From assembly GCA_009693165.1 (NCBI GenBank), contig SHXX01000008.1:1-48500 (forward strand): 48,500 bases of DNA. The letters run 5' to 3'. Positions 38,703-46,301 of the stretch are shown here, piece by piece. The notes under the pieces are model-generated. The model was not told the origin of the DNA, ran no database searches, and saw only the letters and a program-made list of their open reading frames with translations. The position numbers were made by a program, and so were the translations under genes. The stretch is from Chloroflexota bacterium. Lineage in GTDB: Bacteria > Chloroflexota > UBA11872 > UBA12225. How positions within the stretch are numbered: position 1 is the stretch's first letter; each line of letters opens with the position of its first letter.

Positions 38703-39037
38703 ACTGCCCCCGTCCCACTGGACGGAGTTCAAGTTCTGTGCAACCGAACTCAGCTGTTCATCGGCGCATTGCCGAGAACGCTCTCATATCCTGACAGATG
38801 CTGTCAGATGCATCTTGCGATGCTTTTGGAAGCAGTGCTTCCTTCCACGCTTCAGTTGTGAAGGTGCGCGGGTCTCCGCATTTGGGCCCGGCGAGTGCCG
38901 GTTCCCGAACAGTGCTTCTCAAGATTGCCTTCGCACCTCAATCTGCAGGGGCGGTTTTGGCATGTTGCCTTCCGCGCCCCAGAGTTCGTTTCCGGCCTCT
39001 CGATCCCGCTTCGCCTTCACGTTCCCGCAATGGCGAC
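38703..39037 (-). other. rRNA operon leader
   Basis: About 335 bases of transcribed leader upstream of 16S, with no protein gene that I can support. It contains the 5' arm of the 16S processing stem (38855-38837) and a perfect inverted repeat CTGACAGATGCTGTCAG (38791-38807). I saw no clear boxA antitermination element. Confidence 0.6.
38837..38855 (-). other. 16S processing stem, 5' arm
   Basis: Reads CTGAAGCGTGGAAGGAAGC in the transcript and pairs without mismatch with the spacer at 37021-37003. It lies about 135 bases upstream of the mature 16S 5' end. Confidence 0.7.
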
Positions 39038-39043
39038 CCTTTT

Positions 39044-39073
39044 ATGGTAGCCCGTCCGGTTTTCGGCTGTCAA
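39044..39073 (-). promoter_or_regulatory. rRNA operon promoter
   Basis: On the minus strand, the consensus -35 box TTGACA (39073-39068) is followed after 18 bases by the -10 box TACCAT (39049-39044). An A-rich stretch (GCGAAAACGC) lies just upstream and could act as an UP element. The -35 box covers the stop codon of the upstream glycoside hydrolase gene (39072-39070). Confidence 0.7.
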
Positions 39074-40308
39074 GCGTTTTCGCGATATTGGCCGCTTTGG
39101 GGCGGATTTGGCTGGTTGTGGGCCGCGGTGCCCATTCTGGCCCGCTCGGCAGCAAATGCCTCGTGGATGGGGCGAAACGGCCTTCTAGAAAGAAGTCCGT
39201 CATGTTCTTCCATGTCCCAGAAACCGAAATGCATCCAGTGCCGCTCGTGCCACTCGTGCCACTCGGTCATATCGACCAGTGGGTAGAAACAGACCCCAGC
39301 GATCGGAATGCCGCTTGCCACGGCCGCCCGGACCTCCTCGGCGATCATCCTGAGCCATGGGACCCGCAAATCTCCCCAGCAACCCGTCTCTGTCACCAGT
39401 ATCGGATGCCCCGGATACCGGGACGCGACCTCTCCAAGCATCTCGCGGAACGGCCGCCGCCGAGGATCGTCAAACGCCAGATGTCCGCCTCGCCGGTGTT
39501 CCCACTGTCCAGTGAGGTAGTAGTTCACTCCAATCACATCGAGGAGATCCGCCCGACCTCCAAGGTCAGACCAACCGCGGCCGCCGAGCATGTCCCAGGC
39601 TTGCCATTGGTAGCCCGTGAACTCGGCGGCCTCGGCGGCGAGTTCGGGTGCATCACAAGGCGCAACGGCGTGGCAAACCGGATCGACGTTCACGAACCGT
39701 GCCTCAGGATCGACGGCACGGATCGCTTCCATGCCAACGATTGCCGTTCGTGCGAGCTTCATCTTGAGTTCGTAGCCGCGCCCTTTTCCATAGGGAGCGA
39801 ACCAACCAACTTCACCGGCTGCCCAAGCGAGGAAACTCGGTTCGTTGACGGGCGTGTACCACTGTCCGGGGCCATCCAGGCTGACCAGATAGCGGGCAAC
39901 CGTGGCCGCATACCTAGCGAACCGTTCGGCGAATGCCTCGCAGAATGGATCGAGGTCTTCGGGGTACCCATAATGCAAGAGATCCCAGACGACCCTCTGC
40001 CCGTGGCGTAAGGCCGCATCACGGATGGTCCGGACTGGCCCAATGTCAACCGTGCCACCGGCGTCAACCCGGTCCCATGCAATCCCTTCCCGAATGACCA
40101 CCATCCCCAGATCCCGCGCCCCCGCCAGGTCCTCGTCGAGAAATCGATCATGCTGGGTCTCAGCGACGAGGTTTCGCCTCACCCCTTGACGATCCAACTG
40201 GCTGGAACACTCGTAGCCCCCGAAGTAGAACCCAGGGATGGTGATCGGAGGCCGGATGATCGGCGGAAGCCTATCCTCATCTTGTGTGGCGGTATCGTTC
40301 CTGTCCAA
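39070..40308 (-). CDS. Clan GH-A glycoside hydrolase (beta-glucosidase-like)
   Basis: A 412 aa (beta/alpha)8 glycosidase resembling GH1 and related families. The acid/base motif is WYTPVNEPSFLAW (about residue 160) and the nucleophile motif is HPILVTETGCWGD (about 310). Other typical segments are FYFGGYECSSQ near the N-terminus and GVNYYLTGQW. There is no signal peptide, so it is probably cytoplasmic. The start is TTG at 40308: an in-frame TGA lies only four codons upstream, and no ATG or GTG occurs before the conserved N-terminus. It ends inside the rRNA promoter, and is transcribed toward the rRNA operon. Substrate specificity is not clear; database names for this group include beta-glucosidase. 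Confidence 0.75.
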   Translation of the reverse strand: MDRNDTATQDEDRLPPIIRPPITIPGFYFGGYECSSQLDRQGVRRNLVAETQHDRFLDEDLAGARDLGMVVIREGIAWDRVDAGGTVDIGPVRTIRDAALRHGQRVVWDLLHYGYPEDLDPFCEAFAERFARYAATVARYLVSLDGPGQWYTPVNEPSFLAWAAGEVGWFAPYGKGRGYELKMKLARTAIVGMEAIRAVDPEARFVNVDPVCHAVAPCDAPELAAEAAEFTGYQWQAWDMLGGRGWSDLGGRADLLDVIGVNYYLTGQWEHRRGGHLAFDDPRRRPFREMLGEVASRYPGHPILVTETGCWGDLRVPWLRMIAEEVRAAVASGIPIAGVCFYPLVDMTEWHEWHERHWMHFGFWDMEEHDGLLSRRPFRPIHEAFAAERARMGTAAHNQPNPPQSGQYRENA

Positions 40309-40486
40309 TCCGTTATCACCTCAGGGCAATAATGACGCGACGTCGCAATGACCGTTTCGGAACCCTCGGGGCTACGCCTAAGCTGCGTGCGTGTGTCGAC
40401 CTGGGGTATTCCATGACGCGATGCACGGTGATGCGTCGGATATTCCGGTCAGGCGCCTCTAGTACTCTTGGGACGGATTTCCGGTC
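40309..40486. other. Divergent intergenic region
   Basis: This gap of 178 bases separates the minus-strand glycosidase from the plus-strand GT-C cassettes. I could not identify convincing promoters or operators in it, although promoters in both directions are expected. Confidence 0.3.
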
Positions 40487-42031
40487 GTGAGAGCAACAGG
40501 TCCTTCCAACCCGGTTGGCGTCTTTCGTGTCCGCAAAGAATTCGCGTCGGTCACCTTGGCGATCGGAATTTCCGTGTTCCTTATATGCGCGCTGCCGATC
40601 GCTGACTACCTCGCCGACTGGAGCGCCCTGGCTGACATCGCCACTGGTTTGGCCGTCTCGCTTTCATTCCTGTTCATCGCGATTTCATCAGCCTTCTCTA
40701 GCCTCAAGACGGGTCAAACGGTTCTCCCGTCAATCACCACCCACACGTACCCCGAAACCCGACGAACTAGGAACGTCACTCCATTCACGGTGCTGATCCT
40801 CATGGCGGTGCTTGGTCTCTGCAGTCTTGAGTGGTATCTGCACCGCGACGACCGGAACCCGTTCCTTGCAAGCAGCCGTCCCGAGGCCAACGAGGACACG
40901 TGGCTGACCGCGGACGGGTACGCGATGCTTCTTGACGGCCACATCGCTCAGAACGATGGGACATTTCTGCTCCCCATGCTGCGCATGTTCACCGGCGACG
41001 CCCGCCCCGAACCGAGCGAGTTTGACGCGCGAGCTGGCCATCTATATGTAGTGTCATTCCTCGTCCCGTGGCTTGGAACTTATTGGGCGTTTGCCGGGAC
41101 CAATCTTGTCTTCTGGTGGCTCGCAGTCGTCTCTGTATGGTGGCTTGGGATCCGCCATTGGTCCGAAAAATCTATCGGCGTAATTGGGGCAGTCCTGGTA
41201 GCTACAAGCCAAGGGTTCATTTTCATGGGGACTGCACCCCAACCCCATGCCGTCGCGTATGCAGTGTTCGGCGTTCTGCTCGTCGTTCACGACCTGTTGC
41301 TCAATCGGCAACTCGACACCTCCGCGAGCAAGGCGGTTCGGTTCGGATGGGCCACAGGTGCATCTGGACTGATCTATTTCGTCCACGTTCCGTCGCTGAT
41401 TTACCTATGGCTCGTGATGCCTTTACGGACACACTGGCGGGCGATGGTGGTCGGTACTTTTACAACTCTTTCAATACTCGCTTTTTGGCAAGTTATCGGG
41501 TCATATTTAGGTTTGTCTTTTTCTGGCGGAAATAGCGCCCTAGCGACAGAGGCTATCGCAAATTGGATGGTTGTCGTCCGAGGCGGCCTTCAGAACATCG
41601 CCTCCTGGGGGCATTACTCGCGCCCCAGAGGAACTCTCCTTGGCGCGTTTTGGTATCCGTGGTGGATCCTGGCGGCGATCGGATGGTGGAAATCGCCTCG
41701 GATCGCACGAAACTGGGCCATGGTCGTCCTGATCGCCGCATTCGCGCCAGCACTGCTCTTCACCACTCGCTTCCAGCTTCCTCGGGTGGCCTTCTTCGCG
41801 TATCCCGGCATGCTTCTCCTCGCTAGTGTCGGCATCGATGAAATCGCGAATGTAGGTTCCCGGATTGTGTCCTCCTTCGTATTGGGGACCGCTGCCGTGA
41901 GACGCGCGGCCTACATCGCAACCGTCATCACTATCCTTATGGCGCTTGCGACGGTCACGAACCGCGACTTGATTACCGGGTCACTACGGTTCGCCGTGAA
42001 CTTCCACTATGCACTGGGAACCGAATGGTGA
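40487..42031 (+). CDS. GT-C-like polytopic membrane protein, cassette 1 gene A (A1)
   Basis: A 514 aa integral membrane protein with about 12 hydrophobic segments. I do not recognise a named family; the topology resembles GT-C glycosyltransferases that use polyprenyl-phosphate sugars. A large extracytoplasmic loop after the third segment holds NPFLASSRPEA, the acidic motif TADGYAMLLDGH (about residue 140-152) and FDARAGHLYVVSFL. Later conserved blocks are ATSQGFIFMGTAPQPHA, GLSFSGGN, GAFWYPWWILAAIG and FQLPRVAFFAYP. All of these recur in the paralogue A2 at 42890. Its stop codon overlaps the B1 start (GTGA). The start is GTG at 40487, without a strong binding site. A patch near 41460-41530 is AT-rich compared with its surroundings. 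Confidence 0.75.
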   Translation: MRATGPSNPVGVFRVRKEFASVTLAIGISVFLICALPIADYLADWSALADIATGLAVSLSFLFIAISSAFSSLKTGQTVLPSITTHTYPETRRTRNVTPFTVLILMAVLGLCSLEWYLHRDDRNPFLASSRPEANEDTWLTADGYAMLLDGHIAQNDGTFLLPMLRMFTGDARPEPSEFDARAGHLYVVSFLVPWLGTYWAFAGTNLVFWWLAVVSVWWLGIRHWSEKSIGVIGAVLVATSQGFIFMGTAPQPHAVAYAVFGVLLVVHDLLLNRQLDTSASKAVRFGWATGASGLIYFVHVPSLIYLWLVMPLRTHWRAMVVGTFTTLSILAFWQVIGSYLGLSFSGGNSALATEAIANWMVVVRGGLQNIASWGHYSRPRGTLLGAFWYPWWILAAIGWWKSPRIARNWAMVVLIAAFAPALLFTTRFQLPRVAFFAYPGMLLLASVGIDEIANVGSRIVSSFVLGTAAVRRAAYIATVITILMALATVTNRDLITGSLRFAVNFHYALGTEW

Positions 42032-42801
42032 TCGATCTTCTCGGCAACAGCCTGGACCGGAAACCCCGAGTGATCATGATGGCCCGAGGCATCACCCTTG
42101 CCGCAATCGCCATCCAACTGGTCGCACCGACGTTCGAGGCATTTGTCTTCCGATTAACCTTCGCGACGATCTACGGGATTGGCGCACTTGTCATTGCCGG
42201 CCGGTCGGCTCCGTTCGTGCAATTGGCCGGTGCGTCGACCTACTTGATTGCAAGCATCGCCAAGAACGTGATCGACCTTCCAGTCGCCGAACCCCCATCA
42301 ACGCTTTGGGGCCAGATCATCGACGACACTCGCCAGGAAGTCGCGCATCGGATCATCCCACCATACGGATCCCGGCAGTGGCAACTGGGTTGGGCGTCGG
42401 ACGGCAAACCGTTCATCTACGTTTGCGCCCGTGGTCGTCTCGAACCCCCCGAGACACTCGTTGTGATGGTAAACGGCTCGGCAATCAGTGAACTCAACAC
42501 TTCCCAGATGTTCGGGCCCCGCCCACAACTCGAAAGTGTTGGCTTCTACCGGATACCGGTCCTACGAGACCTGTTCAATGGTTCACCGGCCCTGGATATC
42601 CAAGTCCGACGCGACGTACGGGCAACCCTGCCTATGGAGATTTGCGGCACCATCACGGCGCGACCGACAGCCGGTTTCGAGAGCAGCCGGTTCTTCGACG
42701 GAACGTCGTGGATATCGCCGTGGACAACCCGCCAGGGACGGTTCCAGATCGAGCTGCGTCTCGAAGGCCCCGGTGGCCATGTGTTTGGCGCGTGGTACTG
42801 A
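42028..42801 (+). CDS. Membrane-anchored protein with exported domain, cassette 1 gene B (B1)
   Basis: A 257 aa protein of unknown family. The first ~85 residues contain three or four hydrophobic helices, and the rest is probably an extracytoplasmic beta-rich domain. Blocks shared with B2 are VCAR (VCAE in B2), GFYRIPVLRDLF, MEICGTITARP, SSRFFDGTSWISP, IELRLEG and a C-terminal AWY. The two cysteines (VCA and CGT) are conserved and could form a disulphide. The GTG at 42028 overlaps the A1 stop by four bases (GTGA). The same arrangement, with a G-rich site at the same distance, occurs in cassette 2, which favours GTG over the ATG three bases earlier. Confidence 0.7.
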   Translation: MIDLLGNSLDRKPRVIMMARGITLAAIAIQLVAPTFEAFVFRLTFATIYGIGALVIAGRSAPFVQLAGASTYLIASIAKNVIDLPVAEPPSTLWGQIIDDTRQEVAHRIIPPYGSRQWQLGWASDGKPFIYVCARGRLEPPETLVVMVNGSAISELNTSQMFGPRPQLESVGFYRIPVLRDLFNGSPALDIQVRRDVRATLPMEICGTITARPTAGFESSRFFDGTSWISPWTTRQGRFQIELRLEGPGGHVFGAWY

Positions 42802-42889
42802 AGGCAGTGTGGGACTTACCAACACACGAGCCATCGGTTGCCACTGACTGTTTGCAGACATCGGGACAGTCCACGACCCGTTCAGGGTC

Positions 42890-44482
42890 ATGATTGCACT
42901 GCGCGTGGACCTGACACCTAGATTAGATCAAATCCCGATGAACTTCCAGAACCGGCAACCACTCGGGCCTAGGCGAGACCTCACCGCCGGGGCATGTGCC
43001 TTTGCCATCGCGGGGATCGCAATCAATGCGGTCCGACCCGACGACTCTGTCAGCACGGTTCCACTACTTCTCGACCTCGCCGTGTCACTCTGGGCCACGA
43101 TCTGGGTCGGCGCTTTCGCGGCCATCTCGATCGGATCGGTCAATCCGGGAGTTCGTGGCCTGTTCGGCTCCGACACCCGACTATTTGAACAGGATCCACC
43201 ATCAGGCCCATCTAGCTTTCGCTCAGGCAAGCGCGTTTGGGGGTTCGCGATCCTCCTTGCACTGATCTGCGTCGCCGAATGGGGAACCCACGGCGGCGCG
43301 CGAAACGGCTTCCTAGCGAGCAGCCGGCCCGAAGCAGGCATGGAAGATTGGACCGCTGCTGACGGATACGCGACTGTTCTTGACGGACACCCTGCCCAAG
43401 GCGATGGCCTGTTCCTCCTGAACCTCGTCGGACTGTTCACTGCCGAAAGACCAGCCATATCGGGAGAGTTCGACCGGCGTGCGGGTCATGTTTGGCTAGC
43501 TTCCCTACTCCATCGTCCGTTCGGTTCATACTGGGCTTTTGCCCTTGTGAACCTGGCAGGGTGGTACGCGAGTGCGATTGGTGTCTGGTGGCTCGGGCGT
43601 CGTCGATGGCCTCAGACGTGGACGGGTGAACTTGCCGCACTGATGGTGGCGACTGGTCAGGGGTTCATCTTCATGAGCACAGCCCCACAAGCCCATCCAG
43701 CCGCATTCGGTGCCTTCGTGATCGGCCTGATGGTATTTGACCACCTGAACTTGTGGTCCGTGGTCCAGACGAGACGCGAACAGTGGGCAGCCATCCTAGG
43801 TTCGGCGTGGATGACAGGCATTGCGGGACTGCTGTATTTCGGACACATTCCGCTACTTCTCACTACCTGGATCTTTGGAGGTCCAAGGATGCGCGTGCAG
43901 CCCCTACTCGCGGTATCGGCTGGCGCACTTGCAATAGTGACCGCGTGGCAGGTTGTTGGCGAGAACCTGCTTGGCCTGCGTTTCAGTGGCGGGAACAATG
44001 ACCTGGCAGGTGGAGCGATCCGGATCTGGCTTCGGATCATCTCCGAGGGAGCTTGGTCGCTCCGGTGGCAGTTCCACGCCGGATCAATCAGGGGGCTCCT
44101 GGTCGGCGCGTTCTACTACCCATGGTGGATCCTCGCCATCATCGGCATCTTTGCATCACCACGCAGATCCCGCACGTGGGCACTATGCATCCTCGCGGGC
44201 ACATTGCTCCCCGCGATCGCGTTCGCACCCCAGTTCCGGCTACCGCGCGCCGCATACTTCGCGTTTCCCGCGGTCTACCTTCTTGCGGGCGCCGCCCTCT
44301 ACATGATCAGCCAGGCGATCGCGACTCGCTTCGCTACACGAAGCGATCACTGGAGGACGGCCGCCGGGTTGGTTGCCTGTGCAGTCGTCATCGCCGGCCT
44401 CGCGACCCTCACCAACCTCGACCTCACCGGCGATCAGACCTTCAACGTCTGGTTCCACGAGGCGCAGGGGAACAGTTGGTGA
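42890..44482 (+). CDS. GT-C-like polytopic membrane protein, cassette 2 gene A (A2)
   Basis: A 530 aa paralogue of A1 with the same topology. Shared blocks include NGFLASSRPEAGMEDWTAADGYATVLDGHPAQ (about 138-170), FDRRAGHVWLASLL, GSYWAFALVN, ATGQGFIFMSTAPQAHP, LRFSGGNNDLA, GAFYYPWWILAIIG and FRLPRAAYFAFP. The Asp in ADGY, next to conserved His and Asp in LDGH, is the best candidate for a catalytic or metal-binding site in the exported loop (inference, from GT-C enzymes). The start at 42890 is uncertain; an ATG at 42938 is possible. It follows B1 by 88 bases and is coupled to B2. Confidence 0.75.
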   Translation: MIALRVDLTPRLDQIPMNFQNRQPLGPRRDLTAGACAFAIAGIAINAVRPDDSVSTVPLLLDLAVSLWATIWVGAFAAISIGSVNPGVRGLFGSDTRLFEQDPPSGPSSFRSGKRVWGFAILLALICVAEWGTHGGARNGFLASSRPEAGMEDWTAADGYATVLDGHPAQGDGLFLLNLVGLFTAERPAISGEFDRRAGHVWLASLLHRPFGSYWAFALVNLAGWYASAIGVWWLGRRRWPQTWTGELAALMVATGQGFIFMSTAPQAHPAAFGAFVIGLMVFDHLNLWSVVQTRREQWAAILGSAWMTGIAGLLYFGHIPLLLTTWIFGGPRMRVQPLLAVSAGALAIVTAWQVVGENLLGLRFSGGNNDLAGGAIRIWLRIISEGAWSLRWQFHAGSIRGLLVGAFYYPWWILAIIGIFASPRRSRTWALCILAGTLLPAIAFAPQFRLPRAAYFAFPAVYLLAGAALYMISQAIATRFATRSDHWRTAAGLVACAVVIAGLATLTNLDLTGDQTFNVWFHEAQGNSW

Positions 44483-45231
44483 CAAACCGTCAATTTGGTT
44501 GCATGTCGGCAGGCATCGCTGCGTTGACCTTGGCGGTCGCCCTCACTGACACGCCATGGGAGACTGCCGTCGCACGCGGGTTCTTCGTTGTCAGCATTGG
44601 CTTCGGCCTCATAGCCGGTACCGGACTGATTGGCGCACGCACCCAATTCGCGACCGCGTTCGTCGTCCTAACGCTTGCCGTTGCTCAGCGCCTACCGGGC
44701 CAGGCAGTGTCGAACCCACCATCGCCGAACTGGACACGGACGATTGCAGACACAAATCAAGTTGCCGAACACCGGTTCTCGCTCGCTGAAGCAGCGTGGA
44801 AGAACGCTCTTTCCAATTCAGCAAACACATCTCTTCTCGTCTGCGCCGAGGCAGTCCTCGACCAACCAGATGCGATGACCGTCACGGTCGCAACCAGCAA
44901 CGGAACACTTACGCGGCTCATCGGCGCGGAACACGCCTACGGCGCACATCCGCGTCCTGACCGCGGAGGCTTCTACCGGATACCAATCCAACGCGAACTA
45001 TTCGACCGTGTTGAGGAGGCAACCGTCACGGTCTCTGCAAGCACGACACGCACTCCGCCACTTCGTCTATGCGGGACCCACAGCATCCGTCCCGGCGTTG
45101 ACCCAAACGCAAGCCGGTTCTTCAGCGGGACAGAGTGGGTAGCGCCACCTGGACCAACCAGCCACACCCGGTGGCTCATCGAGTTGAGGCTAGCCGACAA
45201 GGACGGCCGCACGATCCTCGCCTGGTACTAA
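44479..45231 (+). CDS. Membrane-anchored protein with exported domain, cassette 2 gene B (B2)
   Basis: A 250 aa paralogue of B1. Hydrophobic segments lie at about residues 9-75 (MSAGIAALTLAVALT, VARGFFVVSIGFGLIAGTGLIG, TAFVVLTLAVAQ). The exported part has LLVCAEAVLDQ, GFYRIPIQRELF, RLCGTHSIRPG, SRFFSGTEWVAPP, WLIELRLADKDG and the terminal AWY. The GTG at 44479 overlaps the A2 stop codon by four bases. AGGGG lies about 10 bases before it. The conserved Cys pair and the identical coupling to the A gene suggest that A and B proteins act together, perhaps as a complex. Confidence 0.7.
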   Translation: MTNRQFGCMSAGIAALTLAVALTDTPWETAVARGFFVVSIGFGLIAGTGLIGARTQFATAFVVLTLAVAQRLPGQAVSNPPSPNWTRTIADTNQVAEHRFSLAEAAWKNALSNSANTSLLVCAEAVLDQPDAMTVTVATSNGTLTRLIGAEHAYGAHPRPDRGGFYRIPIQRELFDRVEEATVTVSASTTRTPPLRLCGTHSIRPGVDPNASRFFSGTEWVAPPGPTSHTRWLIELRLADKDGRTILAWY

Positions 45232-45277
45232 GTTGCTTGCGGTGCGCACCGAACATGGATGGGATCCGCCCGCCGCG

Positions 45278-46300
45278 CTACGCCGGTTCGCGTGTCAGGA
45301 CAGTGCGGTACGAGGCACGTTCAACTTTGATCGATCCACCGTGCGCCGCATCGCGTTTGGTTTCACCGACCTTGAACTGGCCAAGCGGGCCTTGTGATCG
45401 CGCCTTCCAGATCTCATTCCCGTCGATTCGGAGACGGATTTCCCTTGGATTGCGGTTGATCTCCCAGTCGTGCATCTTGCCATCGAGGGTCACCTGTGTC
45501 TGGATCTCGTGTCCCTTAACCTGCTTCATCTCATCCGGATACGTGATGTGCAGCCCGTAAGGAACAGCCTGGATCAAGAGTTGCTTGATTTCGGTGATGA
45601 CGAGATAGCCACCGGTCCGGTCAACCTGCGCACGCCAGGAAAGGGTCTCTTCCCGTTCGAGCGTGGCCAAACCAAGAGGTAACCACCACGACTCTCTGAC
45701 ATCAGGTTCCTTGGGTAGGCGTGCAAGGATGTATGAAGTGCCAGTCGGCCCCGCGGTCAGGACCGCCGTTGAACCTTCAACCTTTGCGGTCCCACCATTT
45801 GCCGTCTCCACCTCCCATTGACCGTCAAGTGGGGTCGTGGAGGCAAAGGACGCATTGAAGGCAACCACCGGACCGCCACGCACAATCGGGTTCGCTAGGC
45901 GGACGTAATGGACGGCATCACCGGCAAGCATCACGGCGATTGCACAGTAGACCGGCCATCGCTTTTGCGCACCCACCTGAAGCAGGACAAGAAACCAGAC
46001 CATCATCGCCGACGCACCGCCGAAGATGGCAGTCTTCACATACCGTGATCTGGCTCCATCCGCGATTTCATTCCACGTTACGACCCGCAAACCGACGAGA
46101 ACGACCGTCGCAACCACCACGATTGCAAACGAACGCAGCACCACTGGGTGAATGATTAGATCAACGATTTCCCGGAATGTTGGAAGTCGGTCCTCATCCT
46201 CCGACGTGACCGGGGCCGAGGGTTCGCCAGAGGTCTTGGTCAGGTTGGTGGCACCATCACCCTTGGGTCCTGGACCAGGCGCAGACACGGTCACCGACAT
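45278..46300 (-). CDS. Membrane protein with C-terminal beta-sandwich domain
   Basis: A 340 aa protein. The N-terminus is Pro/Gly-rich and cytoplasmic (about 1-50), followed by three or four hydrophobic helices (about 55-145: SFAIVVVATVVLVGLRVV, TAIFGGASAMMVWFLVLLQVG, CAIAVMLAGDAV) and an exported beta-sandwich-like domain (about 155-335: FASTTPLDGQWEVETANGGTAKVEG, SWRAQVDRTGGYLVITEIKQLLIQ, EIRLRIDGNEIWKAR). The domain resembles DUF1080/LamG-type sandwiches in pattern, but I did not confirm it. The ATG at 46300 follows the upstream stop codon after a single T, with GGGAGGAT as the binding site. Architecture matches the B proteins, although the sequence is different. Confidence 0.7.
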   Translation of the reverse strand: MSVTVSAPGPGPKGDGATNLTKTSGEPSAPVTSEDEDRLPTFREIVDLIIHPVVLRSFAIVVVATVVLVGLRVVTWNEIADGARSRYVKTAIFGGASAMMVWFLVLLQVGAQKRWPVYCAIAVMLAGDAVHYVRLANPIVRGGPVVAFNASFASTTPLDGQWEVETANGGTAKVEGSTAVLTAGPTGTSYILARLPKEPDVRESWWLPLGLATLEREETLSWRAQVDRTGGYLVITEIKQLLIQAVPYGLHITYPDEMKQVKGHEIQTQVTLDGKMHDWEINRNPREIRLRIDGNEIWKARSQGPLGQFKVGETKRDAAHGGSIKVERASYRTVLTREPA

Positions 46301-46301
46301 A

